From Opeltia flavorubescens (lineage: Eukaryota > Ascomycota > Lecanoromycetes > Teloschistales > Teloschistaceae): a stretch of DNA of 64,000 nt. The first letter of the stretch is position 1. Each line of letters begins with the position of its first letter. The DNA lies in assembly GCA_000442125.1 (NCBI GenBank), contig KE546966.1, forward strand, positions 1,785,471 to 1,849,470. Direction: 5' to 3'. Position numbers and translations under genes: made by a program. Below the pieces are notes generated by a model. That model ran no database searches. It was not told the origin of the DNA and was given only the letters and a program-made list of their open reading frames with translations. Of the stretch, positions 12,701 to 22,751 are shown in pieces.

Positions 12701-13334
12701 CCACTTGAAGGTACTACTTTAGTAGCAGATTTCTTCACTGGTGTCGATATTGCAGGTGCACTTTTTGAGACATCTTTATCGGCTGCCTTGGACTTCGAGG
12801 GTGTGGACCGGCTAGGTTTTGACTTGCCGCTAGAAGCGAAGTAGTCGGATTTCGTCGTGGCTTCGCCAGCGGGTGAAGGTGGTTTCCTATTACCATGATG
12901 AGCCAAAACTTTCACAGCCGTTCAATTATGGTGATAATAGTTTCTACTGACGCCTTCTTTGCTGGCGGTAACCTCTTGGGTGTCGATTTCTTGGCACTGG
13001 GAAGTCTCAGCAACCTGAGATATGGCAACAAAGGTCAGTTATTAGTACCTCTGCACCTCTGCGTCTTCCTCGCTATCGCTTAAGATTTTGCGCTTTGCTA
13101 ATAAATGTTAATCATGAACTTCAGTCTTCATGATCGTGCATATACACACCTCTGCTCTTTTTGGTGGACTTCGACTAGACAGAAAGAATTAGTTGATTAT
13201 TGAATTAATAGACACCAGCACTTTAACAAAATCAATCAACTGAGACATACCGTTGCCTTAGAATTTGGCTGATCTTGGTTTGGGCTGGCCGCATCGGCAA
13301 CTTTCCCACCGAAGAAACTTCGTATGTCAGGCAT
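9706..13334 (-). CDS. RFC1: Replication factor C large subunit
   Basis: Largest subunit of the pentameric clamp loader that opens PCNA and loads it at primer-template junctions. The N-terminus is only found after splicing: exon 1 (13251-13334) encodes MPDIRSFFGGK, a PCNA-binding-type box shared by fungal RFC1. Further exons are 13150-13174, 13049-13097, 12952-13014, 10431-12886 and 9706-10370, giving 1113 aa. Exon 3 adds KRKILSDSEEDAE, an acidic patch expected here. Domains are a disordered N-terminal third; a BRCT domain (residues about 365-450); AAA+ with Walker A GPPGIGKT and Walker B LIMDEVDGM; the C-terminal RFC1 collar; and a Lys/Glu-rich tail. The intron between exons 3 and 4 would be only 34 bp, the least certain junction; an alternative acceptor gives 67 bp. 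Confidence 0.93.
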
Positions 13335-13543
13335 ATCGAAGCATAAAGACCGTTGGGTAACTCTCGATTTGATAATTCAAATCCAAAGCACGCGTCGGCA
13401 AATGCGCGTTCCATGACGGAACTGAAGTGAAGTGGTCTTGGCAGCCTTGGCAGCATTAGCTTTTATCAGTATCTTAATCTTGTCAAAACAACACAACCAC
13501 TTCTGCTTGGGAAACTTGGGCTGCGGGCAATTCTTTGCACATT

Positions 13544-14316
13544 ATGAAGCTTAACAACCTTCCCTTCTCAAACCTTTGTCACAATTATCAAAGTCTCAAT
13601 GGAATACCTGTATTTCAAAATACCTGTCTGCTCCCGTCTTCCTGCCTCAAGCTCCAACAATCACAACCACGATCGAACCAGCGCACGTTTTCATCAACAC
13701 CTTTTCTGTTCAACTGGCTCGCTCCGAGGCGCGGGCACAACGAAAAGAACCGCAAAGGTCGACCTCGCGTTCGAACAGGTGGTAGCACGAAGGGAACAAC
13801 CGTGGTATGGGGTGATTACGGTCTTCGCATGCGGGATCACGATCGGCGGATATCAGCAAAGCAATTACAGATAGGTGCAGATACCATCAAACAACGGTTA
13901 AGGGGCCAGCGTTATCGGCTGTATACAAGAGTTTGTGCCAATATCGGCGTTTATACTAAAGGAAATGAGGTCCGCATGGGTAAAGGGAAGGGCAGTTTCG
14001 ATTATTGGGCGGCGAGGGTAGCTGTCAGCAGGATACTATTCGAGATCCAGGGAGATTTGCATGAACAAATTGTTAGGGATGCATTCAGGTTGGCAGGGAA
14101 CAAACTACCCGGTCAGTTGCAGCATTATAGACGACTAAATGAACCTTTGCTCACCATCATGCAGGACTTTACGAATTTGTTAAAAAAGGCGATCCGCCAG
14201 TCATGGGCATCACCAAGGTAGAAGCAGGAACAACACTCGAAGAGATGCAGAAACCACGGCTGAAACTTCCAATGGATATCACCGCTGGCCGGATACCTGC
14301 AACCAGTCCCCTATAG
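13544..14316 (+). CDS. MRPL16: Mitochondrial large-subunit ribosomal protein uL16m
   Basis: Component of the mitochondrial 54S subunit near the peptidyl-transferase centre. A Ser/Gln-rich N-terminus with basic residues (about 60 aa) looks like a mitochondrial targeting sequence. The L16 core follows, with GRPRVRTGGSTKGTTVVWGD, RISAKQLQIG and MGKGKGSFDYWAARV. An intron at 14112-14164 (GTCAGT..GCAG) joins KLPG to LYEFVKKGDPPVMGITKV, the conserved L16 C-terminal motif. Without it the frame reads unrelated sequence. Exons are 13544-14111 and 14165-14316 (239 aa). It starts 209 bp from RFC1 on the opposite strand, so the two probably share a promoter. I chose the ATG at 13544; an in-frame TTG nine bases upstream is not a credible start. 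Confidence 0.93.
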
Positions 14317-14380
14317 GATAACGCATCCTTAAATCGCAAGGGTGCTCTAAAAATCTTTCGAGTGGGCTCGCTTGTAATGC

Positions 14381-14910
14381 TTAACCCCCGACTCCGGATC
14401 CCGAACCGTACCCTTGCTCTTCACGGGTCCTGTCTACCTCATCCCGACCGGCTTGTGCATCTGTGGAACCGTATCCCTCTATAGTCAACTTCATCAGCAA
14501 TCACGCCAGTCTACAGTTGCATCTTGACACGAACTAACAGACCTTGGTTGGCGCTTCCACCAGCCTCTGTGGTCTTACCGCCCATACCACCTTCAGACAT
14601 ATTCTGCCCATACCTAACGTTTTCCGCGGTCTGGGCTCCTCCATCGGCTTTGTCCTGTTCCTGTTGCTCGGCTACAGCATCTGTCTGAGTTTCGGATTCT
14701 ACATCAAGTCTCAGCAAGGCTATGCTCTTGACGGGCTAGAATTTGGACAAACCACCCATTTGTCCACCCTGCTTTGAATGTGGAACCGATACCGTTTTGA
14801 TCGATTCATACCTTAGAGCACTGGTCAGAAGCAGCGTATATTGAAGGGACGGATCTAGTTTACTGATCGCCCTCACCACCTGGCTCGGTGTTCATCAAAC
14901 CAGAAGACAT
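14381..14910 (-). CDS. Small glycine-rich hydrophilic protein, four exons (118 aa)
   Basis: Not recognised and not visible as one ORF. Exons 14864-14910, 14756-14811, 14543-14698 and 14381-14478 join with consistent phases (2, 1, 1) and GT..AG borders. The start is MSSGLMNTEPGGEGD; the middle is acidic and Gln-rich (AVAEQQEQDKADGGAQTAEN); the end has NMSEGGMGGKTTEAGGSANQ, then a Gly/Asp/Arg-rich tail closing in GYGSGSGVGG. There is no membrane segment, signal peptide or cysteine. The composition resembles fungal hydrophilin or stress-type small proteins, but I cannot place it in a family. The gene is convergent with MRPL16 (64 bp apart) and lies downstream of RFC5 on the same strand. The second and third exons' exact edges are the weakest points. 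Confidence 0.6.
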
Positions 14911-15160
14911 ATTTTCAGATAGAGAATATGTTTTTAAGCTCGTCACTCTTGTCTGGTCATGAGCTGAATTTCTCTGGCAAGTCAAAATGATAGATTCGAG
15001 CTCGGTGGTGAATTTTCATGAAGACCCTGGTACATGAGCGCGCTGCGCGCGGTAAAATGTGCAATGACGTATGAACCTAAATGCTCTCGGGTCCCCACGT
15101 TTACGAACCATGTTCCGTGTACTATGAAAGATGTCTTCTCCCTATGTTACATATCGTTCA

Positions 15161-16474
15161 TCAAAACTCCATGCCCATCAAATAGCTAGGATGAAGTCAG
15201 CTAGGGCAAGGTGAAGATCACATAATCCTCACCTTTCCAATACTCGCATGAATTTGGCAACAAAAGCCTCGAGGTGGAAGATATGTTTCTGATTACTGTC
15301 AGCTATGGATACTAGACTTGACACATCGATTGACAGCTAGACATACGCTACCCATCCGCAAGCGATGTTCATAGAATGCTGACCACTTGATAACATCGGC
15401 CTTGAGGGCGTCATCAATTTTCGGTATCAATTTCCATGTCAATGTCTTACACCGTCAGCGTCGTCCTCGGTAATTCGATGACAGCTCAGACCTTGAGTAT
15501 CGTGGTTGCTGGTATACAATGACTGAGGAGGTCATAAAGTTTTGCCCGGACCTGTAGGATTCTTGCGGGAGTGTGCTCTGCCATAATCTCGTCCGCCACC
15601 TGTGCAATGAGTGCTTCCCAGTCGGGAGGTGGAACTGGCGTCTTATCTGAAACCTTTTCGCTGTTAAACTTGTCAGCACACGTACTCATACTTTTGATTT
15701 GTAAAGCACACTTCTGAGCATGAACTGCTTCGAACATGAGCAATGCTCGTCTCAGATTTCTCCCACTATCCCTCGCAATTCGTCGATTCAAGCCATCGGC
15801 CTCGGCCCAGTTCTCGGCATCTCCAACTTTCTTAAGTACTCTACAAATCTCCGCCTCTGTTGGCGCTGCGACCCGGACAAGTAGCGTTCTCGACCGGATA
15901 GGAGCTATGATGTTCGCTGTGCTGTTGGCTAGTAAGATTAATCGTAAGTTGGGACTATATTTCTCCATTGTCCGCCTGAGAGCTGCTTGTGCATCTCGTG
16001 TGAGGTGGTCTGCTTCATTGATGACGACAACTTTAAATCGCTGTCGTGCAGATTGGTCAACCTGCTGTGTCTGGGCCACCTCTTTTAATAGATCTTGAAC
16101 GACTACTCGATCGAAGTTGCCGACATCGGAAGGTGTGATCTCGAGATGATAAACGGATGCGACAATATTGAACTCGAGCTTTCGATTAGACGTCGTCTGG
16201 AAGACGCGGGAATCGATCTTGATCTTCTCCACGCCCGGTCCATATAGTTCTCGGAGCGTCGCAACGATGCGGGTTTTTTTACCAGCACCTGATGGTCCGT
16301 AGACAAGAAGATGTGGGAAGTCTCCGCTTTGCGCCTAAGAGCAGTGAGCAAGGTCAAGTTGCAGTAGGATTGCGCACATTCTCATACTAGACTTCTAAGC
16401 CGCTCTGAGAGTTCTTCGTGGTAAGTCAAGGCTTCAAGGGTACGCGGGCGGTACTTGTCAACGAGCAACGCCAT
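15161..16474 (-). CDS. RFC5: Replication factor C subunit 5 (small clamp-loader subunit)
   Basis: Small RFC subunit (yeast Rfc5, human RFC3 type), also shared by the alternative clamp loaders. Six exons: 16388-16474, 15712-16334, 15492-15660, 15347-15445, 15233-15288 and 15161-15185 (352 aa). Exon 1 encodes MALLVDKYRPRTL, the RFC box. Exon 2 carries an unusual P-loop GPSGAGKKTR, as is typical of this subunit, then NEADHLTRDAQAALRRTMEK. The SRC motif reads IRSRT rather than SRC, again expected for Rfc5, which supplies no arginine finger of the classic form. The C-terminal exons give FHLEAFVAKFMRV and end in SYLMGMEF. All phases agree. It is on the same strand as RFC1, 1.8 kb away. Confidence 0.93.
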
Positions 16475-16938
16475 TATCGAAGATGTCTAGTCCTTCGTCA
16501 TGGACAGCGCGTAGTAGAGTCTCCGGTGACGCGTAGACGCGTAGACATCCGCTTAAGCTTAAAATGTTAGCTTTATCGGCAATCGATACCTCGTAGTCTT
16601 GCAAAACCTGTTTTGGGCAACAACGACTCTCAAAGAAATAAGGGTCTTTTGTAGTGGTCGGGTTAGTCTGGTTAGTAGCAAGTCCAAATGGGGTCTTTTC
16701 GTCACAGGAGGTGGTTCTTAACTTCTTGCCCATCCCTATCTTATTCACTACGGTTCATGTTTGTCCCTTGATATGTTTGCTTGCAGTTGATATGGCGCAT
16801 CCCATTCACGTACGTTCGCACTTCTTTTTAGTCGATACTTAGAGATGCCGCTACGGTTGCGCTTTCTTCAACTTGATCAAGTTCTCTCTGAAGATCCGCT
16901 GGTAAATTCTCCCGTCTCACTATCAAATCCACAGTCGC
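16475..16938. other. Divergent promoter region, RFC5 / glycosyltransferase-like gene
   Basis: No gene seen. A 96-codon minus-strand frame (16458-16748) overlaps the RFC5 start and is probably chance. The region should hold both promoters. It contains ACGCGT-like motifs at about 16530-16545 (GTGACGCGTAGACGCGTAG). ACGCGT is the MBF (MCB) box of G1/S genes in yeasts and would suit RFC5, but this is only a motif match. Confidence 0.45.
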
Positions 16939-18366
16939 ATGATGTTGCTCTCCCAAGGTAGAATGCGACAGAGTCTAATTCTCTTTACTGTCGTATTCAT
17001 GCTTGCTTCTGGTTTTTTCCTACTGAAGACGGACCTCTATGAACGACTACCTGTGCCTAAGCATTCCAAATCCGAATCCTCAACTACTCCAGCTACCTCG
17101 CCTACCCCCAAACCGACTCCTCTTTATAAACCAAACCCGGAACTCCGACCTGACTTCACAGATAATTTCCCTGGAGCGGCGATTGCCAAGTCCCCTTCAG
17201 ACCTCCCTGAAATACCGCCATGGAACAAGCCGCCGGAGAAACATATTGAAGAGAAGACGCCCTTGTTCATCGGTTTCACGAGGAATTGGCGCTTGCTTCA
17301 GCAGGTCGTTGTGTCGTATATCACTGCAGGATGGCCGCCGGAAGACATCTATGTTGTAGATAATTCTGGGGTCATGGACTCTAACAAGCATGGCTCACTT
17401 AGTCTCCAGAACCCTTTCTACCTTAATTACAAGAGGTTAACCGATGTGCTTGGGGTCAAGGTGCTTACGACGCCAACCTTGTTGACCTTTGCGCAATTGC
17501 AAAACTATTTCACCTTTGCGTCACTCGAAAATGGTTGGGAGCATTATTTTTGGGCGCATATGGATTCTCCCGCCGTCTCCGACGAGGAATACGAGGAAGA
17601 AGGTCAATCATACAAATCGCTGTATATGCGCGCTGTTACGGTGATGCGTGAGACAATGCAACCAGACTACGGTCTACTGGCAGCACGTTGGTTCGCCTAC
17701 GATAGACTCACGCTCGTACGAACCAAGGCATATGTAGACGTGGGTGGGTGGGACCCTTTAATCCCATTCTACATGACGGACTGCGATATGCATGAACGAC
17801 TGTGGATGAGGAATTTCACCATCGAAGATGCCAAAGCTGGGCTGGTTTATGATGTTGCATCTACCGTCGAGGATTTAGGTATATTCTACCGCAGAGGACC
17901 GCAGACCTCGAAAAGAAACAATGCGCCTGTTCCACCACCGCCAGAGGTAGAAGCCGCTCATGTCAAAGCTGATGGACGCAACTCCCGCGAGTATCACGAA
18001 TTGCTGAAAAAATTGGATGAGATACAGCGAGCCAAGCATGAAGACAAAGCCGGTAGAAACACATGGCAGTCCGAGCAAAGCGGTGGAAAAGGCGAGCCAT
18101 TTTATCGTGACAGCTCGGGGTTCGAACAGGGGATTTTGATGACCATTGATTTCGGAAGGAAGGTCTTTGAGGAGAAATGGGGTCGAGGAAAATGCAACCT
18201 AAGAGAGGCAGGTCTGAGAGAAGACGACGCATGGAGGCTCATTCCTGGTTGGGAGACAGAAGAAGTGCAGCGGAAAGCGAAAGAGGACAGAGAAACGGAG
18301 GAGAAGGAGCAGTCAATCAAGGAAGAGGAAAAGAAGAAGAAGCAAGTGCAGAAGGGCAACCGTTGA
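16939..18366 (+). CDS. Membrane-anchored glycosyltransferase-like protein
   Basis: Single-exon, 475 aa. A signal anchor (residues about 10-28, LILFTVVFMLASGFFLL) after a short basic N-terminus indicates a type II membrane protein of the secretory pathway. A Pro/Thr/Lys stem follows (residues 40-75), then a globular domain. LFIGFTRNWRLLQQVV and YVVDNSG resemble the start of a GT-A fold, and VGGWDPLIPFYMTDCDMHER holds a DCD that could be a metal-binding DXD-type motif. A coiled-coil-like Glu/Lys tail ends the protein. The donor and acceptor are unknown, and I cannot assign a CAZy family. It could instead be an inactive relative. Confidence 0.7.
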   Translation: MMLLSQGRMRQSLILFTVVFMLASGFFLLKTDLYERLPVPKHSKSESSTTPATSPTPKPTPLYKPNPELRPDFTDNFPGAAIAKSPSDLPEIPPWNKPPEKHIEEKTPLFIGFTRNWRLLQQVVVSYITAGWPPEDIYVVDNSGVMDSNKHGSLSLQNPFYLNYKRLTDVLGVKVLTTPTLLTFAQLQNYFTFASLENGWEHYFWAHMDSPAVSDEEYEEEGQSYKSLYMRAVTVMRETMQPDYGLLAARWFAYDRLTLVRTKAYVDVGGWDPLIPFYMTDCDMHERLWMRNFTIEDAKAGLVYDVASTVEDLGIFYRRGPQTSKRNNAPVPPPPEVEAAHVKADGRNSREYHELLKKLDEIQRAKHEDKAGRNTWQSEQSGGKGEPFYRDSSGFEQGILMTIDFGRKVFEEKWGRGKCNLREAGLREDDAWRLIPGWETEEVQRKAKEDRETEEKEQSIKEEEKKKKQVQKGNR

Positions 18367-18814
18367 GGCACTGAGATCAATAATGCCGAATCGGAAACCA
18401 CTGGTGTACGGTAGTATTGACTATTAAACAAGATACCCTCAGATATAATGTAAATCATTTGATATTTCACTTCTAACACGAGATTGAACATGTGTCTTAA
18501 TCGCCCGGCTTCTCAAGTTGCAACGCCTGAATTGGGATGAGCGATTTAGGACAGTACCGGGACATTGTTCTGCGCTGACGTTGTTGACATTGGCATGCAG
18601 CGCTGAGTGTACTTTTAGTGTGGACAACCAAGGTTTCTTCGGAACCACAGCCCACTCTCTAACCGTTGTTGCTTAAGCCGCCTTTTCCTTACTTACCTCC
18701 AATCTCCTCTTGAGATAGGAGATTTCTGATGCACTGGGGATACCAGTGCACTCAGCAGATTCTTTCACTCCGTATGGAAGCTGTATAGGCAGGCCTTGAT
18801 TGGTTTTTGTCACA
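18367..18814. other. Intergenic, promoter of the downstream gene
   Basis: Tandem intergenic space between two plus-strand genes. No exon or repeat recognised. Confidence 0.4.
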
Positions 18815-21800
18815 ATGTTTTCCTACCTTCGGTCTAATAACAGACGATCAGCTGTCCCTTCCGCTTCAATTCCCTATTCATCTTCCACAAGACATGTGCA
18901 TAGTCTCCATGGCTCTACTGAAGACCTCACATTCAAGCATGCCTATTCCACCTTTGAATCACCGAGCCCATCACCCATTTCCCCCGATCCACCAATATTA
19001 CCGCCTATCCCTCGTATTGCTTCTCAGCACCAGTCTAACAGGGATCAGCCCACGCAAGACATCACTGTCCAAATTTCAAAGGAGGACCGTGAAGAGGAGG
19101 AGAAGACGCATACATCACAATCATTAATGTACGGAGAACTTCCGCCGCCCAAAAATATCGATTACGAGCAATGTGATACCAACTTAAAACCCTCTTCTAT
19201 CGGTTCGCCGACAAATTCCTTGCAGCAGAACTTGCAAACGCAGAATCGTCATTTACAACAGCCTCATACGATTTCTAATTCCATGCCAATCTCTCATTCG
19301 AAGCCCTCCTCCAAGTTTGTCGTACGAGGGACTCAGACACAGCCTAAGCGCAATGTCGAAGTTTCTCATGGTCAGCCTCCAGCCCCACTGAGTGTCTCGA
19401 CAGGCCCAGGTGCTGGTTCTGCTCCAGGCCGTCAAGGTAAAACCAGGTTCAGTCTCCCCAATTTGCGACATCCAATATCCCTTCTAGCGAAACGGAGGTC
19501 TCATCAGGCCGTGGCAGAAGCACACAACGAGAAGGCGCAATACAAAGGTGCTTATCCTCCTGTACCCCGTTTGCCTGAGAACTTCGACCCGCGCATTAGG
19601 GGCAATGTTGTACACGATTTCAGCGCTCCACGGCCCGGAACCAAGTCCTCCAACAGTCTGCGAGATTTAGAAAGATCTCAACGAGACGCTATTCTCTACA
19701 ACACACGAAAAGCTTCGCCCAATCCTTCTTCAGCATGCATAGATGACGATAGTCCAAGCAGCGGCGAACGTGAACATACTCCGCAATTCAAGGAGCATTT
19801 TGACGATGATCTTGAAACGTTCAAGGATGGGCTAGCCAAAAGAAGAACCTCGGCTTTTATGTACCAAGTGTCTCTCAGTGGGTCTCAGCCGGAGCCGGAC
19901 CCTGCAGTACTCCCTCCATTCGCGAGACATCTGCCGTCAAATATAACAACAGCAAGCGCTGCACCAAAGTCCTCCTCTCCTCCGCCGAAGTCTCTTGAAG
20001 CTGTTCCAGAGACAAGCTCCACGGATGGTATTCCAACAGACAAGTCTTTACCCTCAACGCCACCAACATCTCCTCCAGTAAATTCACGATCGCGCTCTTC
20101 CTCGAACACAGACTCACCGTATCAGCCCGCGGGTTTACCTAAGCATTTCAAAAGCAACGCATCACGTTTCAGCTTCGACTTGGCTGGAGTGGGCTCAGCT
20201 GCTCAGGAAAAATTGCTGGAAGAGAAGCATAGACAGAATGAAAAGAGAAAAGCTCGTGGAAGTCAGCAATCTCAGTGTTCAGAAGTCGACGCAGCTGACG
20301 ACGAGGACGAATATCTTGACGATTACGATGATTTGGATGGGGATGATGGCTTGGAAGAACGGATACCAGGAGTTAATGCTGATGCGGAGGAGATGAGCCT
20401 GCCCGAAACTCAGCAACACCTGCAAGACATTGATCTTGTATCACCAAATAAGTCATCCTTCACAAGCGCTCCAAGCTTAGCGAGCACCGGACTCACCTCG
20501 CCAAATACGCCGAGAGACAGCACGGGTCAGGCAGTCAATCTTGCTGGAGGTCAGATATCGTTTAAATCAGCTCAAGCACAAGATAACAATGTCCTTGTTT
20601 TGCCCCCAAATGATAGCCCACACTCTGGCAATGGTTACATCAATCACAAGCTGGATCTGAAGTCAGGATTGAATAGGCCAGACCTGTTGCAGGAGGGGGA
20701 TGACGACCTTTACTTTGACGACGGGGTGATAGAAGACCTGGATGTGCAAGAAGATGATCCATTTGATGAATCTGTGTTTGATGACGATTCCAGTAGGGTT
20801 TATGGAGTTCCTCTACGAGATCAGAAGCTCTCCGATCTTCCATCAGATGTAATCCACCAGCTTCAGAATGAAAACATTGCCAACCATGTAGCGGATATTC
20901 CTACGGAAGCTCCTCTCCAGACCAGTAGCTCCTTTGTGGGCCCGGGTGACATCACTGTTCAATCCTCTCTCGGTCGGCCTAGAGGGTTGGCTAGTCTTGC
21001 AGCTTATCATGATGCACTGGCTGTGAAAGTCAATCAAGCCGCCTTGAACGGCGAGTTTGCCCGCCGCTCAAGCGTAAGCACTATTCCTGAAGGTTCCATG
21101 GACATGGACGTTGTGCCGCCTCAGGTTGAAATGCCGTCAAACAATATCGAGAATGGGCAGGCTGGGGGTTTGCTCGTCAATGGAGGTATCGAAGATCCAG
21201 ACGATGTCAACTTTGACGATGAATTAGCCGATGACTCAATCATTGCTGCCGCCAACGCTGAGGCTCTTGAGAATGACGACGAAGGGTTCTACGGTCAAGA
21301 ATTTGGGTTTTTTGCCCGAGCTTCTGGGTCCGGAGAGGCCGAGTACGTAAATGGTGGCTACTTCGGCTCTCGAGATTTTGAGGGCATTGTTAGAAGTCAC
21401 AGCGGCCGCGTCAACGAGCCAAGTTTGACCCCGATCACGGAAAGGAGCGAGTGGAGTAACCGTAATTCTGCAATATCACTCGCAATGCATGGCTTCCAAC
21501 CTCCATCAGCTGGGCCACTGCCTAGCCCTGGGCTAGCACAGCTCGCCGATATGATACATCTTGAAGAGGACGACATGTCCCTTTCATCCCTGATGAAGCT
21601 ACGGCGTGGTGCGTGGGGTGGTAGCAACGCGAGCCTTCATAGTAGCTCCAGTGGCTCTCCACTCACTTACGTTCCTGCCGTTGGCTTTCCAGCTGCGATC
21701 CCAATGCAACATAGCAATAGCAGTAACGGCAATGTGAATTTTGCCAACAACAGCCCCTTGAATACACTTCATGGCCAGAGCTTTGCGTCCTCGTCGTATA

Positions 21801-22237
21801 GCCTCAATAGCAGCAACGGTTTCGCGTCCTCGGATGACAGCTCACCATCCCCCAGCAGCGCCACAATGTCGCTTTCTTCCCAGCAACAGACACTTCCATT
21901 TCCACAGGCGCCTCAAAATGTACCTACCTTTCTTCCTCAGCAGCAGCAGCTACAGCAATCTATCCCTATTATGTCACCACCCTTTATGAATCCATCTCAG
22001 CAACCGCAGCGCAGAAGCCTATCGCCTGTCAAGCGTAACTCCATGGGTCCTCCCCCGAAGCCATCAAAGGGGCATAGCCGTAACAGTAGCAATACGAGTG
22101 AAAGTGTAAGCTATATTCTCGAAGCAGCGGGTGAAAATGGCGGGCAAGGTCGATGGGTACTAGAGAAGAGGAGGGTGGATGAAAACGGTGTGGTAGAGGT
22201 TTTAGGGAGGGAAGTTGTTGAGGGGGGACGGATATAG
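18815..22237 (+). CDS. Large disordered fungal protein (1140 aa)
   Basis: Single open frame. I start at the ATG of MFSYLRSNNRR, because the frame upstream has only a TTG. Most of the protein is low complexity: Ser/Pro-rich at the N-terminus, acidic patches (DDEDEYLDDYDDLDGDDG near residue 500), and Gln/Ser/Asn-rich at the C-terminus. Conserved-looking blocks are KTRFSLPNLRHPISLLAKRR, FDPRIRGNVVHDFSAPRPG, a basic AKRRTSAFMYQVSLSG, and a short C-terminal motif (SVSYILEAAGENGGQGRWVLEKRR). These resemble a widely conserved but uncharacterised Pezizomycotina family, possibly a signalling or cell-polarity scaffold. No catalytic domain is visible. Confidence 0.8.
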   Translation: MFSYLRSNNRRSAVPSASIPYSSSTRHVHSLHGSTEDLTFKHAYSTFESPSPSPISPDPPILPPIPRIASQHQSNRDQPTQDITVQISKEDREEEEKTHTSQSLMYGELPPPKNIDYEQCDTNLKPSSIGSPTNSLQQNLQTQNRHLQQPHTISNSMPISHSKPSSKFVVRGTQTQPKRNVEVSHGQPPAPLSVSTGPGAGSAPGRQGKTRFSLPNLRHPISLLAKRRSHQAVAEAHNEKAQYKGAYPPVPRLPENFDPRIRGNVVHDFSAPRPGTKSSNSLRDLERSQRDAILYNTRKASPNPSSACIDDDSPSSGEREHTPQFKEHFDDDLETFKDGLAKRRTSAFMYQVSLSGSQPEPDPAVLPPFARHLPSNITTASAAPKSSSPPPKSLEAVPETSSTDGIPTDKSLPSTPPTSPPVNSRSRSSSNTDSPYQPAGLPKHFKSNASRFSFDLAGVGSAAQEKLLEEKHRQNEKRKARGSQQSQCSEVDAADDEDEYLDDYDDLDGDDGLEERIPGVNADAEEMSLPETQQHLQDIDLVSPNKSSFTSAPSLASTGLTSPNTPRDSTGQAVNLAGGQISFKSAQAQDNNVLVLPPNDSPHSGNGYINHKLDLKSGLNRPDLLQEGDDDLYFDDGVIEDLDVQEDDPFDESVFDDDSSRVYGVPLRDQKLSDLPSDVIHQLQNENIANHVADIPTEAPLQTSSSFVGPGDITVQSSLGRPRGLASLAAYHDALAVKVNQAALNGEFARRSSVSTIPEGSMDMDVVPPQVEMPSNNIENGQAGGLLVNGGIEDPDDVNFDDELADDSIIAAANAEALENDDEGFYGQEFGFFARASGSGEAEYVNGGYFGSRDFEGIVRSHSGRVNEPSLTPITERSEWSNRNSAISLAMHGFQPPSAGPLPSPGLAQLADMIHLEEDDMSLSSLMKLRRGAWGGSNASLHSSSSGSPLTYVPAVGFPAAIPMQHSNSSNGNVNFANNSPLNTLHGQSFASSSYSLNSSNGFASSDDSSPSPSSATMSLSSQQQTLPFPQAPQNVPTFLPQQQQLQQSIPIMSPPFMNPSQQPQRRSLSPVKRNSMGPPPKPSKGHSRNSSNTSESVSYILEAAGENGGQGRWVLEKRRVDENGVVEVLGREVVEGGRI

Positions 22238-22751
22238 CTTTCTCCTTCAAAATTCGTGGAAAGAAAATTTTGATGACTTTTATGAGCCTCGTAAAGGCTG
22301 GGGATGAGCGTCTGTACGAGGAGCGGATGCTAGGCGATGACAGGCAACGGATATGATAGGAAAGGAAGATGGAAGACAAGGGGGGAAAAGAATTAATGGT
22401 CATGAATTGCGGATTTTCGACAGCACTTAAGATACCCAGCGAAGAAGGAGCGGACTCAGGTTGTGATTTATTTTTAATAACTTGCTAATAAAAGCATATT
22501 ATTCCATGGTCTAAAAGTATTGGGCATGGCAAAGAGTCAAGGTGGGTGTAAATGTTAATGCTACCATTCTGGCTAGGCAAGTGTTGGTATCGTAAAAGGG
22601 ATATTGTGACGCCGGACTTGGATGAAGGTTGGGGGTCTCAAAAGACTCGAACAGGAGCCTCCTTCCAACACTCTAAGAGATACCCTGATGTCGCTGAGTA
22701 CAAAATATAAAAACGGGAGAGGACCAAGGAAAGAGCAATGAAGGGTGCGTA
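22238..22751. other. Intergenic, convergent 3' ends
   Basis: Between the disordered protein (+) and YME1 (-). It has an AT-rich centre (22470-22505, including TTATTTTTAATAA) that may hold poly(A) signals for both genes. Confidence 0.5.

Noticed and set aside
16458-16748. 96-codon minus-strand ORF upstream of RFC5
   Set aside because: Overlaps the RFC5 start in another frame and carries no motif.
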